The notes: generated by a model not told the origin, from the sequence alone. A DNA stretch of 64,000 nt from Aquincolibacterium sp964606385 (GCA_964606385.1 CAZSFZ010000003.1:62001-126000); one strand, 5' to 3'. Counted from the first letter of the stretch, positions 26,024 through 34,856 are shown. Numbers and translations: made by a program.

Positions 26024-26051
26024 TTGATTTTCGAAAGCTTGCTGATATGAT
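26024..26051 (+). promoter_or_regulatory. Sigma70-type promoter for ino1
   Basis: TTGATT (26024-26029), a 16-base spacer, and TATGAT (26046-26051), about 55 bases upstream of the ATG at 26107. The rest of the 306-base gap from 25801 shows no gene. Confidence 0.6.
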
Positions 26052-26106
26052 ATCGACCCTCGGCTTTAAATCCTATCGTCTTCATATAAATCAACAGGAG
26101 GAATCA

Positions 26107-27222
26107 ATGGGCAAGATCAAGATCGCTATTGTGGGGACCGGCAATTGCGCGGCATCCCTCGTCCAAGGGCTCGAACACTACCGGGCTCTCGCCAGCCAGA
26201 AGCCGTCCAAGAACAAACCTATCGAATGGTTTGGCCTCATGAACTATGACATGGGCGGTTACTTCCCCCAGGATATCGAGGTCGTGGCGGCATTTGATAT
26301 TGATAAGCGCAAAGTGGGCGAACGCCTGGATGTGGCTCTTGCCGCAAAACCCAACTGCGTGTGGAGCATCGGTCCGGTCCCCAAAAGCAAGGTTAAGGTC
26401 GAAATGGGTAATGTTCTGGACGGCGTTTCCGAGCATATGGCCAACTATAAGGAAGACCGCACTTTTGTCGTCTCTGACAGGAAACCGTGCAACGTCGAGA
26501 AGGTCTTGAGGGAAAGCGGCGCCGAGATTCTGATCAATTACCTCCCGGTCGGTTCTCAGAAGGCCACGGAATTCTATGCCGAAGCCTGCCTGAAAACGGG
26601 CGTCAGCCTCATCAACTGCATGCCGGTCTTCATCGTCTCCAATCCGGCTTGGGCGAAACGTTTTGAAGCGAAGCGTATCCCTTGCGTCGGCGATGATATC
26701 AAGGCCCAGATCGGCGCGACGGTCACGCACCGCACGCTCGCGAAGCTTTTCATGGACCGCGGCGTACGGATCGACCGCACTTACCAGCTCAATACCGGCG
26801 GCAACACGGACTTCTTGAACATGCTCAACCGCGCCCGCCTGGAATCCAAGAAGATCTCCAAGACCTCCGCGGTGCAAAGCCAGCTGGATGTGCCGCTCGA
26901 TGAGGACAATATCCACATCGGCCCTTCGGATTATGTTCCCTGGCAGAATGATAACAAGGTCTGCTACCTGCGCATCGAAGGCCGCGGATTCGGGGGCTTC
27001 CCTGTCACGGCGGAAATGCGCCTCTCCGTCGAAGATTCTCCGAATAGCGCCGGCTGCTCCATTGACGCCATCCGGGCCTGCAAGATCGCCCGCGACCGCA
27101 AGATCGGCGGGCCGCTCATCTCCATGTCCGCTTACACGATGAAGCATCCGCCCAAACAGATCGTGGACTACGAAGCCAAAGAACTGGTCCGTAAGTTCAT
27201 CCAGGGCACCTGCCCCCGGTAA
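26107..27222 (+). CDS. ino1: Myo-inositol-1-phosphate synthase
   Basis: 371 residues; ATG at 26107 follows CAGGAG. The NAD-binding start is KIAIVGTGNCAASLVQG. Conserved INO1 segments follow: NYLPVGSQKATEFYA, GDDIKAQIGATVTHRTL, QLNTGGNTDFLNML and a C-terminal EMRLSVEDSPNSAG. The short, roughly 370-residue form is the actinobacterial/archaeal type. It converts glucose-6-phosphate to inositol-1-phosphate. Six bases downstream is a CDP-alcohol phosphatidyltransferase, and an inositol monophosphatase lies at 51503, which together suggest inositol phospholipid synthesis. Confidence 0.95.
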   Translation: MGKIKIAIVGTGNCAASLVQGLEHYRALASQKPSKNKPIEWFGLMNYDMGGYFPQDIEVVAAFDIDKRKVGERLDVALAAKPNCVWSIGPVPKSKVKVEMGNVLDGVSEHMANYKEDRTFVVSDRKPCNVEKVLRESGAEILINYLPVGSQKATEFYAEACLKTGVSLINCMPVFIVSNPAWAKRFEAKRIPCVGDDIKAQIGATVTHRTLAKLFMDRGVRIDRTYQLNTGGNTDFLNMLNRARLESKKISKTSAVQSQLDVPLDEDNIHIGPSDYVPWQNDNKVCYLRIEGRGFGGFPVTAEMRLSVEDSPNSAGCSIDAIRACKIARDRKIGGPLISMSAYTMKHPPKQIVDYEAKELVRKFIQGTCPR

Positions 27223-27227
27223 CGGCC

Positions 27228-27824
27228 ATGTCCTTGCGCGAAACGGTTTATCCCAAAGTCGAACCGATCGCCAATGCGATCGTCTCTTTTTTGAAGGAGC
27301 AGGGTATTTCTCCGATGCAGTTGACGCTCGGAGGCGCAGCGCTCAGCCTCCTAACAGGCGTCATCTACGCGAAGGGTTATCTTTTCCTCGGCGGCGTGAT
27401 GCTTTTCATCGCGGGAGCGGCCGATCTGCTCGACGGCCTGCTCGCGCGCACGACCGGCAAGACAAGCCTTTTCGGCGCCTTTCTCGACTCGGTCGTCGAC
27501 CGCTACTCGGATTTTTTTGTTTTTGGAGGGCTCGCAGTTTACTTTGCTCGTAACAGCGAGATATTCTGGTTCCTCGTCACGCTTGGGATCATCCTTGGTT
27601 CTTTCGCGGTCAGCTACACCAAGGCGCGGGCCGAGAATTTTATTAAAAATTGCGGTATCGGCGTCTTCGGAAGGTCGGAAAGAGTTTGCCTTTTGATCAT
27701 CGGAACTCTGGTTTGGCCGCTCCTGAAGCTTGTGTTGCTCGTCCTGCTGGTGGGCACACACGCTACGGCCGTCCAACGGATCCTTCACACGAGAAAGACC
27801 CTCGCCGAAAACCCCCAAGGTTAA
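27228..27824 (+). CDS. CDP-alcohol phosphatidyltransferase (probable phosphatidylinositol phosphate synthase)
   Basis: 198-residue integral membrane enzyme. The CDP-alcohol signature is complete: D69-G70-x2-A73-R74-x8-G83-x3-D87-x3-D91, in the order needed for metal and CDP-diacylglycerol binding. About five or six hydrophobic helices are present. Position directly after ino1 argues that the alcohol is inositol-1-phosphate, giving phosphatidylinositol phosphate as in actinobacteria; glycerol-3-phosphate (PgsA) is the main alternative. Its stop is immediately followed by the ATG of the next gene, so the three genes are coupled. Confidence 0.88.
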   Translation: MSLRETVYPKVEPIANAIVSFLKEQGISPMQLTLGGAALSLLTGVIYAKGYLFLGGVMLFIAGAADLLDGLLARTTGKTSLFGAFLDSVVDRYSDFFVFGGLAVYFARNSEIFWFLVTLGIILGSFAVSYTKARAENFIKNCGIGVFGRSERVCLLIIGTLVWPLLKLVLLVLLVGTHATAVQRILHTRKTLAENPQG

Positions 27825-29024
27825 ATGAACGCGCTGCGTTCCTTTTCCGGGGTATTCCTCCTGGCGGTCCTTCTGGGCCTTCCTCCCGTCTTCGCGGCTG
27901 AAACAGCCCCAAACCGGGAGCTTGAGGGCATCCTTCAGAAGATCGAGTCCCGGCATTACCGCTGGATCGGGCTTCGCGCCGACGTGCTCCTTTTTTTCGC
28001 CAAGACCGGGGACCCGAACGCGATGTGCGGCGGGGAACTTTTGTACCAGCGGCTCGACGAGCGCATGTTCCTCACCTGCGTGGACGCCCAACAACAGCTG
28101 ATGTTCATATTCCGGATGTTTGACCGCCGCTTCGATCTTTACCTCCCCTCCCAAAATACGGTCTATCACGGATCCATCTTTGATATGGAGGACTCTCCGG
28201 ACATCGAAAGCCATCTCAAGGCCCGCGACCTTTACCGCGCGCTCAAACCGATGGCGGTCGATCCCCGCCGGGCGAAAGTCGAGCGGACGAATGACGCGAT
28301 CACGAGCCTGGACGTTTATGGCCGGAACGAGGACGAGGGAAAACTCGTGAGAAAACTCTACCTGACCCCGGAAGGCGACGTGCGCGGCGAGCTTTTTTAT
28401 GACTCCAAAGGACGCCCGATGACGGAGATCCAGCGTTATGATTTCCGGGAGATCAAGGGCCAGGCCGGGTCCTATGACTCCATCATCTTCCCGAAGAAGA
28501 TCACGATCACATCCCCCGAAACAAAAAAAGGAAGCGCGATATTCTTTAACCGGGTCAAGGCCCTGGATACGGTCGACCCTTTGGAATTCATGCTGAGGTT
28601 CCCGAGCAAGACCAAAGAAGTGTACCTGGATGAAAGAGACCCCCGCTTCGCGTCAAAATCTAAAGAAACGGCCGTCACCCAACCGCCGGTCCAGCAACAA
28701 CCCGAAGTTTACCTAGCCACGCCGATCCCCAACGCTTCGCGTCCGAAAAGCAAAGAAACCGCTCCTAAATCGAAACCCAGGGAAAAGAAATCGAAGAAAG
28801 ATCTGCCGCCGGCTCCCCGGGAAGAAAAAACAGAACCGAAGAGCGAGAAGCCTTCCGGATCTCCAGCCCCCGCGGCGGAGCCCGTAGCGACTGTCGTTTC
28901 AGAACCCGCGGAAGCGGATCTGGTGGTGGAGGATCGCGCGCCGGCCGTTCCGCTTTCAACCGCGGATGCCCAAACCACGCTTGATCCTTCCGTGGATCCT
29001 ATGACGGAAATGGAAAAGCAGTAG
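27825..29024 (+). CDS. Exported LolA/DUF4292-like protein with charged C-terminal tail
   Basis: 399 residues. A signal peptide (hydrophobic about 5-22, cut after VFAA) precedes a roughly 240-residue domain with LRADVLLFF, GGELLYQRLDERMFL and later YDSIIFPKKITI, which looks like the curved beta-sheet fold of LolA-like lipid or lipoprotein carriers. The last 125 residues are low-complexity, rich in Lys, Pro, Glu and Ala, suggesting an extended periplasmic tether. No lipobox Cys is seen at the cleavage site. As third gene of the inositol-lipid operon it may bind or move the lipid product; this is inference. Confidence 0.75.
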   Translation: MNALRSFSGVFLLAVLLGLPPVFAAETAPNRELEGILQKIESRHYRWIGLRADVLLFFAKTGDPNAMCGGELLYQRLDERMFLTCVDAQQQLMFIFRMFDRRFDLYLPSQNTVYHGSIFDMEDSPDIESHLKARDLYRALKPMAVDPRRAKVERTNDAITSLDVYGRNEDEGKLVRKLYLTPEGDVRGELFYDSKGRPMTEIQRYDFREIKGQAGSYDSIIFPKKITITSPETKKGSAIFFNRVKALDTVDPLEFMLRFPSKTKEVYLDERDPRFASKSKETAVTQPPVQQQPEVYLATPIPNASRPKSKETAPKSKPREKKSKKDLPPAPREEKTEPKSEKPSGSPAPAAEPVATVVSEPAEADLVVEDRAPAVPLSTADAQTTLDPSVDPMTEMEKQ

Positions 29025-29057
29025 GCCTTCCGGGAACGGGATCGAGGAAAGCAGTTC

Positions 29058-30050
29058 CTAGCGGAAAAACAGTTTGACCGTGGCGTAGGAGATCGCCGCG
29101 ATCACCGCGGAGCAAGGGATCGTCAGGACCCAGGCCCAAATGATCGTCCCGGCAACGCCCCATTTCACCGCGCTCATGCGCTTCAAGGACCCGACCCCCA
29201 TGATCGCGCCCGTAATCGTGTGGGTCGTGCTCACCGGGATCCCCATCGAGGAAGAAATAAAAAGGGTCACCGCTGCGCCAGATTCGGCGCAAAAGCCATC
29301 CAGCGGGCGCAGTTTTGCGACCTTCTGTCCCATGGTCTTCACGATCCTCCATCCTCCGAACATGGTCCCTAACGCGATCGCCACATAGCATGAAAGACCG
29401 ACCCAGATCGGAATATCGAATTCCTTGCCAAGCAGTCCCGCGCTGAAAAGAAGGCTCGCGATGATCCCCATGGTTTTTTGCGCGTCGTTGCCGCCGTGCC
29501 CCAGACTGTAAAGCGCCGCCGAGAGGAGCTGCCCCTTCCGGAAGAGATGATCGACCTTAAGCGGCGCCGTTTTCCGGAAGATCCAGTAAACCGCGATCCC
29601 GAAAACAACGCCAAGTAAAAGGCCCACGATCGGGGAAATAAAAATAAAAGCGACGGTCTTAATGATCCCGCTCCAGACCAGGGATTCCGGGCCTGTTTTT
29701 ACGAGGGCCGACCCGACCAGGCCGCCGATCAAGGCATGCGAGGAGCTTGTCGGAAGACCGAAATACCAGGTGATGATGTTCCAAAGACAGGCGCCCATAA
29801 GCGTCCCGAAAATAATGTGGTTGTCCACGATGGCGATATCGATGATCCCTTTGCCCATGGTCTTCGCGACGTGATGTCCGAAAAAGAAAAAAGCGACGAG
29901 ATTGAAAAAGGCCGCCCAGATGACCGCTTTTTGGGGAGAAAGCACACGGGTGGAAACGATCGTCGCGATCGAATTGGCAGAATCGTGGAAACCGTTCAAA
30001 AAATCAAAAAGCAACGCGAGGAAGATCAGAAAAGCGATATAGGTCGTCAT
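29058..30050 (-). CDS. pit: Low-affinity inorganic phosphate transporter (PiT family)
   Basis: 330-residue polytopic protein with the two PiT signature repeats: GFHDSANSIATIV near the N-terminus and a second copy around GGNDAQKTMGI near 195, plus PTSSSHALIGGLVG and PVSTTHTITGAIMG. It imports metal-phosphate using proton or sodium gradients. The start lies 11 bases after the DUF47 gene, the standard partner. It completes a phosphate cluster that also has the high-affinity Pst system, and ends convergent with the LolA-like gene. Confidence 0.95.
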   Translation of the reverse strand: MTTYIAFLIFLALLFDFLNGFHDSANSIATIVSTRVLSPQKAVIWAAFFNLVAFFFFGHHVAKTMGKGIIDIAIVDNHIIFGTLMGACLWNIITWYFGLPTSSSHALIGGLVGSALVKTGPESLVWSGIIKTVAFIFISPIVGLLLGVVFGIAVYWIFRKTAPLKVDHLFRKGQLLSAALYSLGHGGNDAQKTMGIIASLLFSAGLLGKEFDIPIWVGLSCYVAIALGTMFGGWRIVKTMGQKVAKLRPLDGFCAESGAAVTLFISSSMGIPVSTTHTITGAIMGVGSLKRMSAVKWGVAGTIIWAWVLTIPCSAVIAAISYATVKLFFR

Positions 30051-30061
30051 GTTCTTCGGGC

Positions 30062-30694
30062 TTAAGCGTGCTTCACGAGAATGGATTCGACCACGTGCAC
30101 GGCATCTTCACAGATGTCCAGGACCGTTTCGGCATCCTGGTAAATATCTTTCCATTTCACGACCGCGACGGGATCTTTGCTGTATTTTTCGAAAAGCTCT
30201 CCCAGCATGTCATCGCGCATCTTGTCGCCGAGATTCTCGAGGTTGTTGACCTCAATACAGGCTTTCAGGATCTCCTTGCTTTGTTTCATATCCCGGAGGC
30301 CTTTGACCGCCTGCGAAACGCCTTTGACGGACATTTCAATCACCCGCGCGAATTCCGAAAGATTTCTCTCCATGCTCAGGATCTTGTAAACGCGAAGCCG
30401 CTTGGTGATGGTGTAGAGCATATCGATGATATCATCCATCTCTTTAGCCAGATCATGGATGTCTTCCCGATCAAAAGGCGTGATGAAGGTATTATTCAGC
30501 TGGTCCATGATCTGGTGCGACACCTCATCGCCAAGATGCTCGATCTCCTTCATGATCCCGACTTCAACTTCAGACACTTTATAATCGGCCACCGTTTTCG
30601 CGAAATGGGTCGCGGCTTGCACCGCGTAATCCGCCTGCTTGTCAAAAAGATCGAAGAAGCTGGTTTCTTTAGGAAGAAGGAACCCGAATGCCAT
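30062..30694 (-). CDS. DUF47/PhoU-like phosphate transport regulator
   Basis: 210-residue all-helical protein of the DUF47 (TIGR00153, PhoU-like) family. It contains EIEHLGDEVSHQIMDQLNNTFITPFDREDIHDLAKEMDDI as a recognisable long conserved block, with acidic/metal-binding helices. Members are nearly always encoded beside pit and probably gate that transporter. It lies 11 bases upstream of pit and about 150 bases downstream of phoU. That 150-base gap holds no other gene. Confidence 0.93.
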   Translation of the reverse strand: MAFGFLLPKETSFFDLFDKQADYAVQAATHFAKTVADYKVSEVEVGIMKEIEHLGDEVSHQIMDQLNNTFITPFDREDIHDLAKEMDDIIDMLYTITKRLRVYKILSMERNLSEFARVIEMSVKGVSQAVKGLRDMKQSKEILKACIEVNNLENLGDKMRDDMLGELFEKYSKDPVAVVKWKDIYQDAETVLDICEDAVHVVESILVKHA

Positions 30695-30844
30695 AGTGAT
30701 CTCCTTTACAAGTTCAAAAACTTTAAGAAGGTTGGAGGGAGCGCGTTGGACTCCACAGGGAAAATATTTTAAGAGAACTAAAAACCGTGGGTATGGTACT
30801 TGCCCGAATCCCGTTCGTAAAGCGAAAAAACCTCGGGTGCAGGC

Positions 30845-31507
30845 TCAGGCGGCTTCGAAGTGATGGCGCACTTCCTTGCCCTGTTTGAGATAGATCGTGT
30901 CTTCCGCGATATTATTGGCGAGATCCGCGATGCGTTCGAGATTGCGGCCGATCATGATAAAGTGCAGGGCGCGGCGCACAACCGAAGGATCCTTTTCCAT
31001 CAAGCCCGCCATTTCTTCATAGAGCTTGTCGTTGAGGTCGTCGATCTTGTCGTCGCTTTGAAGCACTTTACGGGCAAGATCCACGTTCTCGTTCATAAAA
31101 CAATCCAAGGCGTCCCGGACCATGCGCTGGACCGCTTCCGCCATACTGTTTAAAGGAAATTCGATCTTGAGAAAAGTCTCAGCTTGTAGGGCTTTGCCTT
31201 TTTCGGCAATATTGACCGCGTGGTCTCCCATCCGCTCGAGGTCGGTATTGATCTTGAGGATCATGGTCAGAAGCCTCAGGTCCCCAGCCACGGGTTGGGC
31301 GAGGGCAAAAAGAGCGTGGCCCTTTTCGTCGATCTCGATCTCAAGCTGGTTGATCATCGCTTCGTCCTTAAAAACAGCCTCCGCGAGGTCCGAAGACCGG
31401 GTCAGCAGCGCCTCGATCGATTTCTGGATCGCCCCTTCCACCAAGAGGCCCATCTGAAAAAGCTTTTGTTTCAAAGTTTTAAGTTCTTCCGCGAAATGTC
31501 TTTCCAT
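30845..31507 (-). CDS. phoU: Phosphate-specific transport system accessory protein PhoU
   Basis: 220 residues from the ATG at 31507 (AAGGAG-like TTGAATATGG context). Two three-helix bundle repeats carry the metal-binding motifs: DEAMINQLEIEIDEKGHALFALAQPVAGDLRLL and, in the second half, DDKIDDLNDKLYEE plus IGRNLERIADLANNIAED. PhoU links the Pst transporter to PhoR and represses the regulon when phosphate is plentiful. It is the gene after the two pstB genes. A short GGGCCACG-rich repeat separates them. The candidate longer N-terminus reads through that repeat and was rejected. Confidence 0.95.
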   Translation of the reverse strand: MERHFAEELKTLKQKLFQMGLLVEGAIQKSIEALLTRSSDLAEAVFKDEAMINQLEIEIDEKGHALFALAQPVAGDLRLLTMILKINTDLERMGDHAVNIAEKGKALQAETFLKIEFPLNSMAEAVQRMVRDALDCFMNENVDLARKVLQSDDKIDDLNDKLYEEMAGLMEKDPSVVRRALHFIMIGRNLERIADLANNIAEDTIYLKQGKEVRHHFEAA

Positions 31508-31521
31508 ATTCAACTCCTTTT

Positions 31522-31582
31522 TGGGGGCCACGGGCCACGTCTCCTGGGCCACGTAACGTGGGCCGTAGATCGTGGTGCGTGG
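31522..31582. repeat. GGGCCACG palindromic repeat between pstB and phoU
   Basis: GGGCCACG occurs twice (near 31526 and 31546) and is answered by CGTGGGCC near 31557-31563, giving a GGCCACGT/ACGTGGGCC dyad, followed by degenerate CGTGG words. It is a REP-like element occupying the spacer upstream of phoU. Confidence 0.6.
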
Positions 31583-31593
31583 ACCGATGCTTT

Positions 31594-32349
31594 TTATCCG
31601 TATCTTCCGGTGATGTATTCTTCCGTTTGTTTTTCCCGGGGAGCGGTGAACACCTGCCGGGTCTCCCCGTATTCGATCAGTTTTCCGAGCAGCATGAAGC
31701 CCGTCCGGTCCGACACCCGTGCCGCCTGCTGCATATTGTGGGTCACGATCACGATCGTGTAGTTCCTCTTGAGTTCAAACATCAGTTCTTCGATCCTTTG
31801 CGTTGCCATAGGGTCGAGCGCCGAACAAGGCTCATCCATCAGCACGATCTCGGGCTTCACGGCCATTAACCGCGCGACGCAAAGACGCTGCTGCTGCTCG
31901 AGGGACAGGTTCAATGCAAAACGGTCGAGTTTGTCTTTCAGGGTCTCCCAAAGCATCACATCCGACAGGGCCTTCTCCACGATCGCTTCGAGCTCTCCGC
32001 GGTGGCGGGTCCCGTGTGTGCGGGGCCCGTAAGCGATATTATCAAAGATCGAAAGCGGGAACGGATTGGGCCGTTGAAAAACCATGCCGACCTTTTTTCT
32101 GAGCTGGATAAGATCCGTCTCCGGACCGTAGATGTTCGTGCCGTCGATCTGGACTTCCCCGCGGATCCTGACGCCATCGACCAAATCGTTCATACGGTTG
32201 AGGGTCCTCAAAAGTGTGGACTTCCCGCAACCGGAAGGCCCGATCAGCGCCGTGATCATTTTCTCCTCGATCGCGAGATTGACGCCGATCAGAGCCTGAA
32301 AAGATCCGTAAAAAAGATCCAGCTGGCTGGTTTCGATTTTACTCATCAT
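31594..32349 (-). CDS. pstB: Phosphate ABC transporter ATPase PstB, copy 2 (degenerate signature)
   Basis: 251 residues from the ATG at 32349, one base after the stop of the first pstB. Walker A GPSGCGKST, Walker B IVLMDEP, D-loop SALD and the switch histidine in VTHNMQQAARVSD are all canonical. The ABC signature, normally LSGGQQQRLC in PstB, reads LSLEQQQRLC, so both signature glycines are gone. Together with the copy upstream, which keeps LSGGQ but lacks the switch histidine, this predicts a heterodimer with one working and one degenerate ATP site. Confidence 0.93.
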   Translation of the reverse strand: MMSKIETSQLDLFYGSFQALIGVNLAIEEKMITALIGPSGCGKSTLLRTLNRMNDLVDGVRIRGEVQIDGTNIYGPETDLIQLRKKVGMVFQRPNPFPLSIFDNIAYGPRTHGTRHRGELEAIVEKALSDVMLWETLKDKLDRFALNLSLEQQQRLCVARLMAVKPEIVLMDEPCSALDPMATQRIEELMFELKRNYTIVIVTHNMQQAARVSDRTGFMLLGKLIEYGETRQVFTAPREKQTEEYITGRYG

Positions 32350-32350
32350 T

Positions 32351-33115
32351 CTACCCGAACCTTCCGGTGATGTAATCCTGCGTCCGCGGGTCCCGGGGAG
32401 CCGTAAAGAGCTTGCCGGTCTCATCAAGCTCCACGAGCTCCCCCATTAAGAAAAATGCCGTCCGGTCCCCGACCCGTGCTGCCTGCTTCACATTATTGGT
32501 CACAAGGATCTGTGTGTAGCGGGCTTTCAATTCGAACATAGCCTCTTCGACCTTCGCGGTCGAGATCGGATCAAGCCCGGAGCACGGCTCATCATAAAGA
32601 ATCACTTCCGGCTCCACGGCGAGCGTACGGGCGATACAAAGCCTCTGCTGTTGCCCTCCCGAAAGTTTCATCGCGGAAGACGACAGGCGGTCTTTTACCT
32701 CATCCCACAAGAAAGCCGCTTTAAGGGTTTTCTCGACGATCTCCGCGAGTTTCTTTTGATCTTTCATACCATGCCGCCGAGGCCCGTAGGCGATATTATC
32801 AAAGATCGACATCGGCAGAGGCAGCGGAAGCGCGAAAACCATGGTGACTTTTTTCCGGACTTCTTCGGCATCCATGTCCTTCCGGATGTCCTTGCCGTTC
32901 AGCTTGATCGAACCTGTCATGCGGCAAGAAAGGTCCAGGTCATTCAGGCGGTTGATGGCGCGGAGAAAAGATGTCTTTCCGCTGTTCGCGGGACCGATCA
33001 CGCTCAGGATCTCCTTTTCTTTGACGGAAAAGTTGAGCCCCTTCAGGGCCCAGACATCCTCATAACGGATGTCCAGCTGCTCCACCATGATCTTGGCCGG
33101 ATGCAGGTCTACCAT
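32351..33115 (-). CDS. pstB: Phosphate ABC transporter ATPase PstB, copy 1 (switch His replaced)
   Basis: 254 residues. Walker A is GPANSGKTS (variant of GPSGCGKST), the signature LSGGQQQRLC is perfect, and Walker B VILYDEP and D-loop SGLD are present. The H-loop reads VTNNVKQAARVGD: the switch histidine of VTHNMQQ is asparagine (codon AAT). It overlaps pstA by seven bases and is followed after one base by the second pstB. The pairing of changes across the two proteins is complementary rather than random. Confidence 0.93.
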   Translation of the reverse strand: MVDLHPAKIMVEQLDIRYEDVWALKGLNFSVKEKEILSVIGPANSGKTSFLRAINRLNDLDLSCRMTGSIKLNGKDIRKDMDAEEVRKKVTMVFALPLPLPMSIFDNIAYGPRRHGMKDQKKLAEIVEKTLKAAFLWDEVKDRLSSSAMKLSGGQQQRLCIARTLAVEPEVILYDEPCSGLDPISTAKVEEAMFELKARYTQILVTNNVKQAARVGDRTAFFLMGELVELDETGKLFTAPRDPRTQDYITGRFG

Positions 33116-33960
33116 TGTTTTTTCCTCCGCATGTGGGAGCGGACAATGATCGCGACAAAATTAAGCGAAAAGACCATGCCCACGAGCACCAGCGCGGTGC
33201 CATATTGAAGCGCCGGCTTCACGTTCGGGACCTGGGTCGATAGGACATAGAGATGATAAGGAAGCGCCATGCACTGATCAAAGATCGACTGCGGAAGCCT
33301 CGGCAAATAAAAGGCCGCCACCGTGAAAAGGATCGGCGCTGTTTCCCCCGCGGTCCGGCTGATCCCCAGGATCGATCCCGTCAAGATACCGGGAAGGGCG
33401 TTAGGAAGAACTACGTGACGGATCGTTTGCCAGCGGCTGACGCCCAAGGCGAGACTCGCTTCCCGGAAAGAGCGCGGAACGCTTAAAAGCGCTTCTTTGG
33501 AGGAGGTGATGATCACGGGAAGCTCCATGATCGCAAGCGTAAGCGCTCCGGCTAAAATGGAAGACCCGAACTGGAAAAAGATCACGAAAAGGCCCAGGCC
33601 GAAAAGGCCGTAAACGACCGAGGGAACACCCGCCAAATTCACGATCGCGATCTCGATCAATCGCGTCCACCAGTTCTTTTTGGCATATTCCACAAGATAG
33701 ATCGCCGTGAGTACCCCGAGAGGAAGCGCGACGCTGATCGCGCCGATGACAAGACAAAGAGTCCCAACGATCGCCGGGAAAATGCCCCCGGCCCGCATAC
33801 CCATCCGCGGCATCTCGGTTAAAAACTGCCAGCTGATCGCGGGCAAGCCCCGTTTGATCAGGACCGCCAGGATCAGCACCACCGGAATGATCACAATGAC
33901 CGCCGCCAAACCCAGTAAAACAAAGGCGATCTTTTGTTTTGTTTGGGGTTTGAGCTTCAT
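33109..33960 (-). CDS. pstA: Phosphate ABC transporter permease PstA
   Basis: 283 residues starting at the ATG at 33960, which overlaps the pstC stop (ATGA). The frame extends further upstream but only as an out-of-frame image of pstC. Six hydrophobic segments. The coupling-helix region SFREASLALGVSRWQTIRHVVLPNALPGILTGSILGISRTAGETAP matches the EAA loop of binding-protein-dependent permeases. It pairs with PstC to form the inner-membrane channel. Confidence 0.95.
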   Translation of the reverse strand: MKLKPQTKQKIAFVLLGLAAVIVIIPVVLILAVLIKRGLPAISWQFLTEMPRMGMRAGGIFPAIVGTLCLVIGAISVALPLGVLTAIYLVEYAKKNWWTRLIEIAIVNLAGVPSVVYGLFGLGLFVIFFQFGSSILAGALTLAIMELPVIITSSKEALLSVPRSFREASLALGVSRWQTIRHVVLPNALPGILTGSILGISRTAGETAPILFTVAAFYLPRLPQSIFDQCMALPYHLYVLSTQVPNVKPALQYGTALVLVGMVFSLNFVAIIVRSHMRRKKQW

Positions 33961-34823
33961 TTCTTTTTCCTGTGGCGCGCCATATCGGCAAGAAAGTTGA
34001 TAAGGAACGTGATCCCGAAAAGGACCAGCCCGATCGCGAAAAGAGAGAAATAATGCTCGCTTCCGCGTACCGTCTCGCCCATCTCGGCGGCGACCGTGGC
34101 CGTCATGGTCCTGACGGGAGCCAGGATCGTTTGAGGGATCACCGCGGCATTGCCCGTAAGCATCATGACCGCCATGGTCTCGCCGATCACGCGTCCGATC
34201 CCAAGCATGACGGCCGCCATGATCCCAGACGATGCTGCGGGAATGACGACCCGGTAAATGGTTTGCCAATGGGTCGCGCCGAGCGCCAGGGACCCTTCTT
34301 TGTAACTCCGGGGAACAGCACTGATCGAATCCTCCATGATGCTCACCATGGTCGGGATCGCCATAAAGGCGAGGGCGAGCGATCCCGTGAAGGCGGTCAG
34401 TCCCGTCGGGAGATGGAACAGGCTTTTTACGATCGGCCCTAACAGGGTCATTCCGATAAAACCGATCACAATGCTCGGGATCGCGGCAAGAAGTTCCACG
34501 CCGGCCTTCAGGATCTCGCGCATCCACCGGGGCGCGATCTCCCCGATAAAGATCGCGCAGGCCAGCCCGAGAGGGACCGAGATCACGGCCGCGCCAAGCG
34601 TCACAACCAGCGATCCGAGAAAAAGCGGCAGGATCCCGAACTGGGGGGGCTCCGCGAGCGGGTTCCATAATTGTCCAAAAAAGAAATCCTGGACCGTGAC
34701 CGTCTTAAAAAGCGTGATCCCGTCCTTCGCCAAAAAGAAAAAGATCAGGATCACAAAAAGGATGCAGGCGAACCCGTTCACCTGGATGACTTTTTCAATA
34801 ACAAACTCTTTGGCTTTTCTCAC
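33957..34823 (-). CDS. pstC: Phosphate ABC transporter permease PstC
   Basis: 288-residue permease with six hydrophobic segments, the first at about residues 14-33. The cytoplasmic coupling loop reads RSYKEGSLALGATHWQTIYRVVIPAASSGIMAA, followed by GIGRVIGETMAV, the classic PstC/PstA motif. It lies 33 bases downstream of pstS and overlaps pstA by four bases, so subunits are produced in step. Confidence 0.95.
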   Translation of the reverse strand: MRKAKEFVIEKVIQVNGFACILFVILIFFFLAKDGITLFKTVTVQDFFFGQLWNPLAEPPQFGILPLFLGSLVVTLGAAVISVPLGLACAIFIGEIAPRWMREILKAGVELLAAIPSIVIGFIGMTLLGPIVKSLFHLPTGLTAFTGSLALAFMAIPTMVSIMEDSISAVPRSYKEGSLALGATHWQTIYRVVIPAASSGIMAAVMLGIGRVIGETMAVMMLTGNAAVIPQTILAPVRTMTATVAAEMGETVRGSEHYFSLFAIGLVLFGITFLINFLADMARHRKKK

Positions 34824-34856
34824 TCTTTCCTCTTATCCTCGGACGATAAAAAAATG

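Noticed and set aside
33961..34668. Longer PstA start giving a 519-residue protein
   Set aside because: The extra N-terminus is the pstC gene read in another frame; the ATG at 33960 overlaps the pstC stop in the ATGA pattern seen elsewhere.
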